Assembly (NCBI GenBank): GCA_963716445.1
Contig: OY970313.1
Location: forward strand, 992,001 to 1,056,000
DNA from: JAAYBF01 sp963716445
GTDB lineage: Bacteria > Actinomycetota > Thermoleophilia > Solirubrobacterales > Thermoleophilaceae
DNA: 64,000 nt
Reading direction: 5' to 3'
Shown: in pieces, positions 46,405-53,159 of the stretch
How the letters are laid out: each line of letters starts with the position of its first letter
How positions within the stretch are numbered: position 1 is the stretch's first letter
Program-made: the position numbers and the translations under genes
The notes under the pieces: model-generated
Seen by the model: the letters and a program-made list of their open reading frames with translations, nothing else
Database searches by the model: none
What the model was told of the DNA's origin: nothing

Positions 46405-47562
46405 ATGAGGGCGGCGCTAAATCGGCCGGTCAGCGGCCACGTCTTCCGGGTCGAGCGCAAGCGTGGCCCGGTCTGGTTCGCGAAGTACCGGCTGCCCGAT
46501 GGCCGTCAGGTCCAGAAGAAGCTGGGGCCGGCGTGGACGCGGCGTGGACGGCCGGCAGCGGGTTACTTCACGAAGGCGCTGGCGCAGGCGTGGCTTGATT
46601 CGACGCTGGCCGAGGCTCGGCGCGGCGAGCTGGCCGGGATGGTTCGCACGGGCACAACCTTCGCGGACGCGGCCGCTGAGTGGTTGCGCTACGTCGAGCA
46701 TGAGCGTGCTTGCAAGCCGAGGACGGTGGAGGACTACTCGATGATGGTCCGCATCCTCAACGGATCGTTTGGCGATGTGCGGATCGAGGAGTTCACGCCG
46801 GAGGGCCTCGAGCAGTGGAAGGGCGTGTTCGCCAAGACGCGCGGTCTGTCGAATCGGACGTTGCAGAAGTATCTCGTCGTGTTGCACGCGATCTTCAAGC
46901 GGGCGATGAAGGTCCATAGGCTGCCGCGCAATCCCGTGGCGACCGTCGAGCGCCCGCGGCTGCCCCGTCGTGCTGGGATCGACGTGTTCTCGCGTGAGGA
47001 GGTCGTGGCGCTTGTCGACGCTGCCGCCAACGACCAGGACGGCGTCCTCTTTCTCACCGCAGCCTTCACCGGGCTGCGCATGGGCGAGTTGCTCGGCCTG
47101 CGTTGGGAGGACGTGGACTCTGGGGGAGCGACGATCAGGGTTCGGCGCAACTGGAGCGGCGGACACGAGGGGACGCCGAAGAGCGGACGGGGGAGAGCGG
47201 TCCCGATGATGAGCAACGTAGCCGACGCGCTGGCGCGCCAGCGTCGGCGTGAGCGGTTCACGGGCGAGCGCGATCTCGTCTTCTGCGACCGGCTCGGCCG
47301 CCACCTCGGCTACAAGTCGCTGAGCGACAGGTACAAGCAGGCACTGAGCGACGCCGGGCTCCGCCAGTTGCGCTTTCACGATCTGCGCCATACCTTCGGC
47401 ACCCACGCGATCCGTGCGGCGGATCCGCGTGAGGTCATGGAGTGGATGGGCCACGCCGACATCCAGACGACGCAGAAGTACCTCGCCTACAAGCCCCGCC
47501 GCGACGCCGCCAAGCGCCTCGCCGCCGCTTTCGAGGATGCCGCGCCTGAGCCCGTCGGCTAG
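46405..47562 (+). CDS. int: Tyrosine site-specific recombinase (integrase)
   Basis: A 385-aa phage-type integrase. An N-terminal AP2-like arm-binding region (GPVWFAKYRLPDGRQVQKKLGP) is followed by a SAM-like core-binding domain (TFADAAAEWLRYVEHE, residues about 85-175) and the catalytic domain. Catalytic residues are visible: Arg in TGLRMGELLGLRWEDV, Lys in GTPKSGRGRAVPM, HDLRHTFGTH (His-x-x-Arg), GHADIQTTQKYLAY with the second His and the nucleophilic Tyr near residue 364. It starts 97 bp after attL and reads away from the tRNA, as usual for tRNA-targeting elements. Confidence 0.95.
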   Translation: MRAALNRPVSGHVFRVERKRGPVWFAKYRLPDGRQVQKKLGPAWTRRGRPAAGYFTKALAQAWLDSTLAEARRGELAGMVRTGTTFADAAAEWLRYVEHERACKPRTVEDYSMMVRILNGSFGDVRIEEFTPEGLEQWKGVFAKTRGLSNRTLQKYLVVLHAIFKRAMKVHRLPRNPVATVERPRLPRRAGIDVFSREEVVALVDAAANDQDGVLFLTAAFTGLRMGELLGLRWEDVDSGGATIRVRRNWSGGHEGTPKSGRGRAVPMMSNVADALARQRRRERFTGERDLVFCDRLGRHLGYKSLSDRYKQALSDAGLRQLRFHDLRHTFGTHAIRAADPREVMEWMGHADIQTTQKYLAYKPRRDAAKRLAAAFEDAAPEPVG

Positions 47563-47650
47563 GCCCGTGGTTACGACTCTGCGACAACCGGCCCGTCGCC
47601 CTTGCCATGTCTGCTGGCGGCTCGTAGGTTCGGCGGACCCATAGATAAGT

Positions 47651-47681
47651 GCCCCCGCGCCTGTGGTCGCAGGCCGGGGGC
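47651..47681. terminator. GC-rich hairpin after the integrase gene
   Basis: GCCCCCGCGCCTG and CAGGCCGGGGGC pair with a single bulged base around a 6-nt loop. No T-tract follows, so it is a possible terminator rather than a canonical one. It lies in the 215-bp gap between the integrase and the zinc-ribbon gene, which otherwise holds nothing recognisable except the AAGGAGG of the next gene. Confidence 0.45.
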
Positions 47682-47777
47682 GTGGCGCCCGAACCGAGAT
47701 TCGGACGCGTGCGCACGGTATCGCTGCGGCGCTCGCGGTTGCTCGGTTTGGTCGCCTCCTACCAAGGAGGTACCGAG

Positions 47778-48092
47778 ATGCCCCTCACCGACCGCCCGGA
47801 GTTCCGGGCCTGGCTCGCCAACCGAAACAACGACCTGATCGGCAAGCGACACGGCAACGCAATCACCTGCACCGCCTGCGGCAACGCCCTCGATCCCAAG
47901 CTCGACAGCCAGGAGTGCCTGGTGTGTCTGGCTGAGCGGTTCGGAACCGAGACCGCCGAAGCCTGGCTCGCCGAGGCCATCGCCGGGTTCATCGCCGCCG
48001 CGGCCGACCCGGCCGCGCTGGCCCAGATCCTCGCCGAGCTCATCGCTCACGCCCGCGACATCGCCGCCATCCGAGCACCGACAACGGCTTGA
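47778..48092 (+). CDS. Small zinc-ribbon protein of the integrative element
   Basis: A 104-aa protein. The ATG at 47778 is chosen because AAGGAGG lies 7 nt upstream, the best ribosome binding site in the element. Residues about 30-52 carry CTAC and CLVC pairs, a treble-clef or zinc-ribbon spacing, and the remainder is a hydrophobic-alanine helical region (WLAEAIAGFIAAAADPAALAQ). Position between integrase and cargo suggests a regulator or directionality factor, but no HTH is visible and the function is unknown. A stem-loop follows 7 nt after the stop. Confidence 0.6.
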   Translation: MPLTDRPEFRAWLANRNNDLIGKRHGNAITCTACGNALDPKLDSQECLVCLAERFGTETAEAWLAEAIAGFIAAAADPAALAQILAELIAHARDIAAIRAPTTA

Positions 48093-48099
48093 CGCTCCC

Positions 48100-48131
48100 G
48101 CGAGGCGCAGGCCCACACGGCTGCGCCTCGC
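48100..48131. terminator. Perfect 11-bp stem-loop after the zinc-ribbon gene
   Basis: GCGAGGCGCAG (48100-48110) and CTGCGCCTCGC (48121-48131) are exact reverse complements with a 10-nt loop, starting 7 nt after the stop codon. It is followed by C/G rather than T residues, so it would be an intrinsic-like terminator without a U-tract, common in high-GC genomes. Confidence 0.6.
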
Positions 48132-48309
48132 CCGGACCTCATGCCGCTCGTCCGAGTCCCCCACAGCCCAGTTGCCCGACTCCCCTGGCTCACCCTCTCA
48201 GTGCCCCTCCTCGCGGCGCCGCTACCCGCCCGTCTTCTTGCCTGCACCTCTCGCGTCTTGCCCCGCCAACTCCGTCCGTCCCTCATCCCGTCCGCGTTGA
48301 TCCCTCCAC

Positions 48310-48395
48310 GCACGTCTCGCTCGATCCGACCCCGGCCTCCTAACCCACTTTCAAACACATGATGGGAGGGCGGGGTCGGATCGAGCGAGACGTGC
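48310..48395. repeat. Long inverted repeat (31-bp arms, one mismatch)
   Basis: The arms are 48310-48340 and 48365-48395; the outer 25 bp match perfectly, with one mismatch at 48335/48370, then five more matches. The loop (48341-48364) is AT-rich. The 473-bp non-coding stretch 48093-48565 holds this, the preceding stem-loop and a copy of a 12-bp direct repeat, and no gene. Possible roles are a bidirectional terminator, a structured RNA or a protein-binding cruciform. Confidence 0.8.
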
Positions 48396-48406
48396 AACGC
48401 CCCACG

Positions 48407-48418
48407 CTAGAGCCAAAT
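48407..48418 (+). repeat. 12-bp direct repeat flanking the cargo (left copy)
   Basis: CTAGAGCCAAAT here recurs at 50814-50825, just inside attR. The two copies enclose the nuclease and membrane-protein genes, and both are followed within about 20 bp by CCCGACC. They may mark a cargo boundary inside the element. Confidence 0.5.
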
Positions 48419-48565
48419 CTCAGCCGCTACCCGACCATTCCAATTGGTATGGCTAGCGGTAGGGCCAGTGGTAGGCTTAGCTGTTGAGTACCTGCTGAAC
48501 TCTCGCATCGGTCCGCCGTCGGAGTCCTCCGTCAGGATTCATCCATCGCGGTTGAGGACACCCAC

Positions 48566-49975
48566 ATGCTGGCTATCGGTGAGACGCTTCGAGATCCGAG
48601 GGTCGAGAACACTTCGTTTGGATCTACCCGGACCTTCCTCGAGCACGAGATCGTTCTGTGGAATCCCTCAAAGATTCTTGAGTTCTATGGCACAGGTCAG
48701 CCGTTTGAGGGCTCTACCTGTCTGACGGAGGCATCCTCAGCCAAGTACAACAGGGATGCCCAGCGGCGTTGGCAGGAGCTCCATGATTTTCTTGAGCTTG
48801 GTCGCCTGCTCGTCGTGCTACTTCCAACGCCGAGGCAGTTCTTCACTGCCACGGGCGAGGAGGAGAACGAGGGCACCGCTGCCAAACCGCGAATCAAGCA
48901 GCTAGTCGTTCCTCGCCAGGTTGACGACCTGATCCCGGTTGAGTTCGACCTGGTGCCGGCCAGCGGACGTCGCTTCAAAGTGCTTGCTGGCGATGCATTT
49001 GCCCCGTTTTGGCGAGCGGTGGGCGATCAGTTCCACGACACAGCATATCTGCGGGAGGCGGTTGGGAAACCCCTCTTGTCGATCAAGGGTGCGGATCGAG
49101 TGGTATCAGCGCTGGTGGAAGCGCACGGCGGATTCGTGTTGTTGTTGCCTCAGCGGTATGAGTACGACCCTGGTATTGACCAGAACGAGGGTGAGAGCAA
49201 TGAGGCATTCGACGAGCGATGGAAGCGCGAGAGAGCAGCACTCGATAAGCGGGTGTCGTCCGTCTTCGTTGACGCCCTCTTGGAATTCGCCCGTGAGCTG
49301 CGCGGCTCGTCTGACGAGGGGCTTCCGGATTGGACCGAAAGGTTCATTCTTCCGGGGGAGGCCGAGGCGGTAGAAGCCGCCAGCAAGGCAGACGATCGAG
49401 CGGCGCGTGCCTTGCAGCGTGCAGAGAAAGCCCGAAGTAACCTCAAGCGCCTCCAGAGGCGGAAGGTGCTTATCGCTGATACTGGTCGCCAGTTGGAGCT
49501 GGCGGTCGAGCAGGCGCTAGTGGGACTGGGCTGCACGGTCGAGAGCGGCGAGGCTGGTCGCGTGGATCGGGTAATCCGGTGGAAGCGCCACGTTGCCGTG
49601 ATGGAGGTCAAGGGTCTCGGTAAGAGCGCTCGCGAGAAAGACGCAGCTCAGCTTGAGAAGTGGGTCAGCGAGTACACCATTGAGCATGGGCGCGTGCCTA
49701 AGGGCGTCTTACTCGTTAATGCCTGGCGTACCGAGCCTCTGGATGAACGCGATAAGCCGCCGTTCCCCGATCAAATGATCCCCTACGTCGAGGGGCGGAA
49801 GCTATGTCTCGCAACGACGTCTCAGCTTCTTACGGCTCTCGCTAGTGCGTCGTCGGTGCGCAAGAAGGAGGACTTCCTTCGGGCTCTTTTCACGACGGTC
49901 GGCGTTCTCGACGGATGGGAGTGGTCAGATGCGCTGGCCGTCGCTCAGCCCGTTACCGTCGGTCGGTCGCCATGA
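48566..49975 (+). CDS. PD-(D/E)XK nuclease-like protein, element cargo
   Basis: A 469-aa protein of unrecognised family. Residues 1-260 form an alpha/beta region with no known motif. About 265-300 are a charged, coiled-coil-like helix (DDRAARALQRAEKARSNLKR). From 300 onward there is a restriction-endonuclease-like core: TGRQLELAVEQALVGLGC helix, then GRVDRVIRW with D334 and VAVMEVKG with E347 and K349, then a Q-containing helix DAAQLEKWVSEY. That is a complete PD-(D/E)XK set, as in Mrr-like endonucleases. Codon use is less GC-rich than the host. A DNA-targeting effector role in defence or inter-element conflict is inference. Confidence 0.7.
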   Translation: MLAIGETLRDPRVENTSFGSTRTFLEHEIVLWNPSKILEFYGTGQPFEGSTCLTEASSAKYNRDAQRRWQELHDFLELGRLLVVLLPTPRQFFTATGEEENEGTAAKPRIKQLVVPRQVDDLIPVEFDLVPASGRRFKVLAGDAFAPFWRAVGDQFHDTAYLREAVGKPLLSIKGADRVVSALVEAHGGFVLLLPQRYEYDPGIDQNEGESNEAFDERWKRERAALDKRVSSVFVDALLEFARELRGSSDEGLPDWTERFILPGEAEAVEAASKADDRAARALQRAEKARSNLKRLQRRKVLIADTGRQLELAVEQALVGLGCTVESGEAGRVDRVIRWKRHVAVMEVKGLGKSAREKDAAQLEKWVSEYTIEHGRVPKGVLLVNAWRTEPLDERDKPPFPDQMIPYVEGRKLCLATTSQLLTALASASSVRKKEDFLRALFTTVGVLDGWEWSDALAVAQPVTVGRSP

Positions 49976-50053
49976 GGCTCATCCAATGCGCTCTATACAG
50001 AGACGTGGGGTGCGCCTAGTTAACCGATTCCCGTCAGGAATCAGGTGGTCGTG

Positions 50054-50188
50054 CTACCTCTTCGATTTCTTGCCGCCGAGAAGCTTGCCGTGTGTCTCGG
50101 GGCGGCCCAGCCCGGGAATGGGCGGGGGTGGGGGCGGCGGCTTGGCTGCCGGTGCGACGGTGGCTTGCTGTTGCGGGTTCGTGCCCAT
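50054..50188 (-). CDS. 44-aa proline-rich basic microprotein
   Basis: Read directly from the sequence: ATG at 50188, TAG at 50056-50054. The product starts MGTNPQQQATVAPAAK, has seven consecutive prolines, and ends in a Lys/Arg-rich tail (GKLLGGKKSKR). It starts only 5 nt after the stop of the membrane protein gene on the same strand, so it would be co-translated. Function unknown; the short length keeps confidence low. Confidence 0.35.
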   Translation of the reverse strand: MGTNPQQQATVAPAAKPPPPPPPIPGLGRPETHGKLLGGKKSKR

Positions 50189-50193
50189 GGCTC

Positions 50194-50664
50194 TTAGACG
50201 ATGGTACCGCTGAGGATGGCGGCGAGGGACAGGACTTCGACGACGAGCGCCAAAGCGGCTGTGGCGTAGGCGCGAGAAAGGCGCAGGATCGTTGAGTCGT
50301 TCGCCTCCCAGAACTGATCGAGCTGGTAGGCGAGGCGGCGGTAGACCTCCTCCATGTCATCGCGCACGGCATATAGGCCCTCGTAGAGGCCCGACCCGAC
50401 TTCGGCAAAGATCAGATTCCTCTGCGGCATCAAGATGTAGACGCTCGTCAGGATCGAGACAACGAAGGCCACCAACGCTACGACGGCGAACGACGCTGGA
50501 TCGGGGTCTCCGAATGCGCTCTGGCCTAAGAACGCCGCGGCCAGCGAAGACGCTCCGAGTAGGACGCCTGTACGAGCGCGCAGCTCCTCGAGACCCCGCT
50601 CTTGTTTGTCCAACGCTCTCAGGGCCGCCTCGAAGGCCAGTCGCTCGAAGTCGGGGGAGGTCAC
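50194..50664 (-). CDS. Small membrane protein with amphipathic N-terminal helix, element cargo
   Basis: A 156-aa protein starting at GTG 50664. A long N-terminal helix (FERLAFEAALRALDKQERGLEELRARTG) leads into hydrophobic segments at about residues 34-48 and 58-78, then an amphipathic stretch (DDMEEVYRRLAYQLDQFW) and a final transmembrane helix (about 130-154). The layout resembles small 2-3 TM effector proteins found beside nucleases and NTPases in defence loci, but I cannot name a family. It is convergent with the nuclease-like gene, 218 bp away. Confidence 0.65.
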   Translation of the reverse strand: MTSPDFERLAFEAALRALDKQERGLEELRARTGVLLGASSLAAAFLGQSAFGDPDPASFAVVALVAFVVSILTSVYILMPQRNLIFAEVGSGLYEGLYAVRDDMEEVYRRLAYQLDQFWEANDSTILRLSRAYATAALALVVEVLSLAAILSGTIV

Positions 50665-50749
50665 CTAGACAACGTAGAACCCCGAGCGGTCGGAACAACA
50701 TAGACTATCTGCCATGCCGATCGCCTCGGGAAGCAAGCCCCTCGAAACC

Positions 50750-50789
50750 GTGTCCCGAACGTGTCCCCGACTCGGCAAATGTGTCCCGA
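50750..50789 (+). repeat. Right arm-type integrase-binding repeats
   Basis: TGTCCCGA at 50751-50758 and 50782-50789, plus a one-base-longer TGTCCCCGA at 50762-50770. The first two are spaced 11 bp, the same phase as the left pair. The 430-bp non-coding stretch 50665-51094 contains these, one 12-bp repeat copy, attR and the hicB promoter region, and no other gene that I can support. Confidence 0.6.
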
Positions 50790-50852
50790 GCCAGCCGAAT
50801 CCAAGTGCGCCTACTAGAGCCAAATGGACCCTTCCCGACCCTCTCCGGAGCA

Positions 50853-50899
50853 ACTTCTAATCCGTAGGTCCCTGGTTCGAATCCAGGCGGGGGCGCTGC
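50853..50899 (+). repeat. attR: 47-bp copy of the tRNA-Arg 3' end
   Basis: Exact copy of 46262-46308. It has no tRNA 5' half, so it is not a functional tRNA gene; it is the displaced end of the target created by integration. Confidence 0.95.
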
Positions 50900-51094
50900 A
50901 AAGGTCTCCTAGCAGCGCTCGCTACGCCTGGCTCGACGAGATCGCGGAGAGCGGGCTCCTCGGTAGCGGGGGTGGCGAGGGCCGAGCCTGGCCATTACGC
51001 CTACTAGCGCACCTTAGGTCTGCTGATGGTTGGCCATGACCGATGCCGCACAGCGACAGCGGGTGCCTTGAACGGAGCAGAACGGAGGTAGGCT

Positions 51095-51322
51095 GTGTAC
51101 GTGGATGAGCCGCGTCTATACGAGGTAGTGCTGAGTCCCGAGGAGGACGGCGGCTACAGCGTTTTCGTGCCCGAGCTCCCGAGCGTCGCCACCCAGGGCG
51201 AGACACGCGAGGAGGCGCTTGAGATGGCCAAGGAGGCGATCGAGGGCTACCTCGAGGCAATGCATGAGGACGGCCTGACAATTCCCGCGGTCGAGCGCGG
51301 CCAAGTTGCCGTCAGCGCGTGA
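51095..51322 (+). CDS. hicB: HicB-like antitoxin
   Basis: A 75-aa HicB-type protein: YEVVLSPEEDGGYSVFVPELPSVATQGETREEALEMAKEAIEGYLEAM is the standard partial RNase-H-like HicB fold. There is no added DNA-binding domain. GTG start at 51095 with GGAGGT 5 nt upstream. Its stop overlaps the hicA start (GTGA). It neutralises HicA, and the pair lies immediately outside attR of the integrative element. Confidence 0.9.
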   Translation: MYVDEPRLYEVVLSPEEDGGYSVFVPELPSVATQGETREEALEMAKEAIEGYLEAMHEDGLTIPAVERGQVAVSA

Positions 51323-51552
51323 GCGGCGACTTCCCGGCGGTCAATGGAAAGCAGCTCGTCAAAGCCCTAGAAGCCGAGGGCTGGTACGTCAAGCGCATCC
51401 GCGGCAGCCACCACATCATGCGCCACCCGCGCATCCCGGACGCCGTGCCCGTCCCGGTTCACGGTAGCCGTCCGCTCAAGCGCGGAACGCTGGGGAACAT
51501 CCTGCGCACCGCGGGCCTAAGTCGAGCGGATCTGCGCGAGCTGCTCGACTAA
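51319..51552 (+). CDS. hicA: HicA-like mRNA interferase toxin
   Basis: A 77-aa HicA toxin with a dsRBD-like fold. NGKQLVKALEAEGWYVKRIRGSHHIMRHP carries the catalytic GSHH histidine, and VPVPVHGSRPLKRGTLGNILRTAGLSRADL completes the domain. GTG start overlapping hicB by four bases. HicA toxins cleave mRNA and tmRNA when not bound by HicB. The hicB-hicA order is the less common one but is well known. Confidence 0.92.
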   Translation: MSGDFPAVNGKQLVKALEAEGWYVKRIRGSHHIMRHPRIPDAVPVPVHGSRPLKRGTLGNILRTAGLSRADLRELLD

Positions 51553-51584
51553 CTGCAGATTTCGTGTCTGACTTCATGAGCCAA

Positions 51585-51597
51585 GCGGGGGCGCTGC
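51585..51597 (+). repeat. Third, partial copy of the tRNA-Arg end
   Basis: GCGGGGGCGCTGC, a 13-bp perfect match to the last bases of attL (46296-46308) and attR, 45 bp after hicA. HicBA therefore lies between attR and this fragment, as would be left by an older insertion at the same tRNA site. Confidence 0.4.
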
Positions 51598-51621
51598 TTC
51601 GGGGCGGTAGCGTTGCGTCGG

Positions 51622-53121
51622 ATGGATGGCAAGACGGATCAGGCGCTGGCGGGGGCGAGCGGACGCGACGCAGGCCACGGCGCTAGGCGGCTGGCGGATG
51701 CAAGGCTCGACCCGGAGGAGCTCGAGGTCTGCTTGCGCGTGATCGCGGAGCTGGATTCGCTTCCGGTCGAGCATCCGGATGCGATCGTGGTTCAGCAGGC
51801 GGTGGCGAGGCTGTTCAAGACGGTCAAGCGGCGGAGGAAGATCGAGCGGCGGGAGGCTGTGCTGGCCGCGGATCGCGAGGTGACGGCGGCGACGGCGACC
51901 GCGGCGCCCGGGCGGATCGACGACGAGACGCAGGGGCTCCCGCTGAGGTCAAACGGGAACGGGACCGTTGGCACCCTGCTGCGAGCGCGCGCGTGCTACG
52001 TCTGCAAGGAGCGCTACCACGAGGTCGACGCGTTCTATCACCAGCTCTGTCCGGCCTGCGCGACGTTGAACCGCGAGCGACGCGGCGCGCGCGCGGACTT
52101 GACGGGCAGGCGGGCGCTGCTCACCGGCGGGCGGGCGAAGATCGGCATGCACATCGCGCTGCGGCTGCTGCGCGACGGCGCCCACACCACGATCACGACG
52201 CGGTTCCCGAACGACGCCGTCCGCCGCTTCACCGCGATGCCGGACAGCCGGGACTGGCTCGAGCGGCTGCACGTCGTCGGGCTCGACCTGCGCGATCCGG
52301 GTCAGGCGGTCGCCCTCGCGGACTCGGTCGCAGGGCGCGGGCCGCTGGACATCCTGATCAACAACGCGGCCCAGACGGTCCGGCGCTCCGCCGAGGCCTA
52401 CGCCCTGCTGGCCGACGCGGAGGCGGCGCCGCTGCCGGCGGGTCCGCTACCCGAGCTGACGACGTTCGGGCAGACCACCGATGCCCGGCCGGCCGCGTTG
52501 TCGGGATCCACTGGCGGCCACTGGGCGCCGACGCCGCACGCGCTGACCGCACTCGCGCTCACCGCCGGGTCGGCGTCGCCCGAGCGCGTGGCCGCCAACA
52601 CCGCGATCGACGCCGGTGGCCTCGTGCCCGACCGAGCCCCCGCCAACAGCTGGAGCCAGCGCGTGAACGAGGTCGATCCCACCGAGCTGCTCGAGGTGCA
52701 GCTCTGCAACACGACCGCGCCGTTCATCCTCGTCAGCCGGCTGCGCTCGGCGATGGCCGCGGCGCCCGCGCGGCGCAAGTACGTCGTCAACGTGTCCGCG
52801 ATGGAGGGCCAGTTCAGCCGCGGCTACAAGGGCCCGGGGCACCCGCACACCAACATGGCGAAGGCGGCGCTGAACATGCTCACGCGAACCAGCGCCCAGG
52901 AGATGCTGAGCGACGGCATCCTGATGACCAGCGTCGACACCGGCTGGATCACCGACGAGCGGCCGCACCCGACGAAGATGCGCCTCGCCGACGAGGGCTT
53001 CCACGCGCCGCTCGACCTGGTCGACGGCGCCGCGCGCGTCTACGACCCGATCGTCCGCGGCGAGCTGGGCGAGGACCTCCACGGCTGCTTCCTCAAGGAC
53101 TACCGGCCCGCCGCCTGGTAG
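51622..53121 (+). CDS. SDR-fold oxidoreductase with N-terminal zinc ribbon
   Basis: A 499-aa protein. Residues about 1-110 are variable and helical. CYVCKERYHEVDAFYHQLCPAC follows, a CxxC-CxxC zinc ribbon, and then a short-chain dehydrogenase domain: ALLTGGRAKIGMHIALRLL as the nucleotide motif, DILINNAAQTVRR, and VNVSAMEGQF with the catalytic Ser. Where SDRs carry Tyr-x3-Lys the sequence is HPHTNMAKAALNM, so Lys is kept but Thr occupies the Tyr position. It may be a binding or noncanonical enzyme. ATG at 51622 is preferred; TTG at 51613 is possible. Confidence 0.75.
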   Translation: MDGKTDQALAGASGRDAGHGARRLADARLDPEELEVCLRVIAELDSLPVEHPDAIVVQQAVARLFKTVKRRRKIERREAVLAADREVTAATATAAPGRIDDETQGLPLRSNGNGTVGTLLRARACYVCKERYHEVDAFYHQLCPACATLNRERRGARADLTGRRALLTGGRAKIGMHIALRLLRDGAHTTITTRFPNDAVRRFTAMPDSRDWLERLHVVGLDLRDPGQAVALADSVAGRGPLDILINNAAQTVRRSAEAYALLADAEAAPLPAGPLPELTTFGQTTDARPAALSGSTGGHWAPTPHALTALALTAGSASPERVAANTAIDAGGLVPDRAPANSWSQRVNEVDPTELLEVQLCNTTAPFILVSRLRSAMAAAPARRKYVVNVSAMEGQFSRGYKGPGHPHTNMAKAALNMLTRTSAQEMLSDGILMTSVDTGWITDERPHPTKMRLADEGFHAPLDLVDGAARVYDPIVRGELGEDLHGCFLKDYRPAAW

Positions 53122-53159
53122 CCGCGGGCTCCGGGAGGCGGGCTGCCGGTCGCCCCGTC

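Larger units (their letters stand above)
46262..50899. mobile_element. 4.6-kb integrative element in tRNA-Arg(TCT)
   Basis: Bounded by 47-bp perfect direct repeats (46262-46308 inside the tRNA gene; 50853-50899). From left to right it holds paired arm-type repeats, a tyrosine integrase, a zinc-ribbon protein, two hairpins, a long inverted repeat, a PD-(D/E)XK nuclease-like gene, a convergent proline-rich microprotein and membrane protein, and three more arm-type repeats. No conjugation, replication, capsid or recognisable excisionase gene is present. The 48.4-50.8 kb part is clearly lower in GC than the chromosome. It may be a satellite-like element mobilised by helpers; that is inference. 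Confidence 0.9.

Noticed and set aside
50853..50899. A second tRNA-Arg gene
   Set aside because: Only the 3' half is present, with no D arm or 5' acceptor strand; it is the attR repeat.
50900..51094. Open frames just right of attR
   Set aside because: They begin inside the att repeat, have no ribosome binding site and no recognisable product; the stretch probably holds only the hicB promoter.
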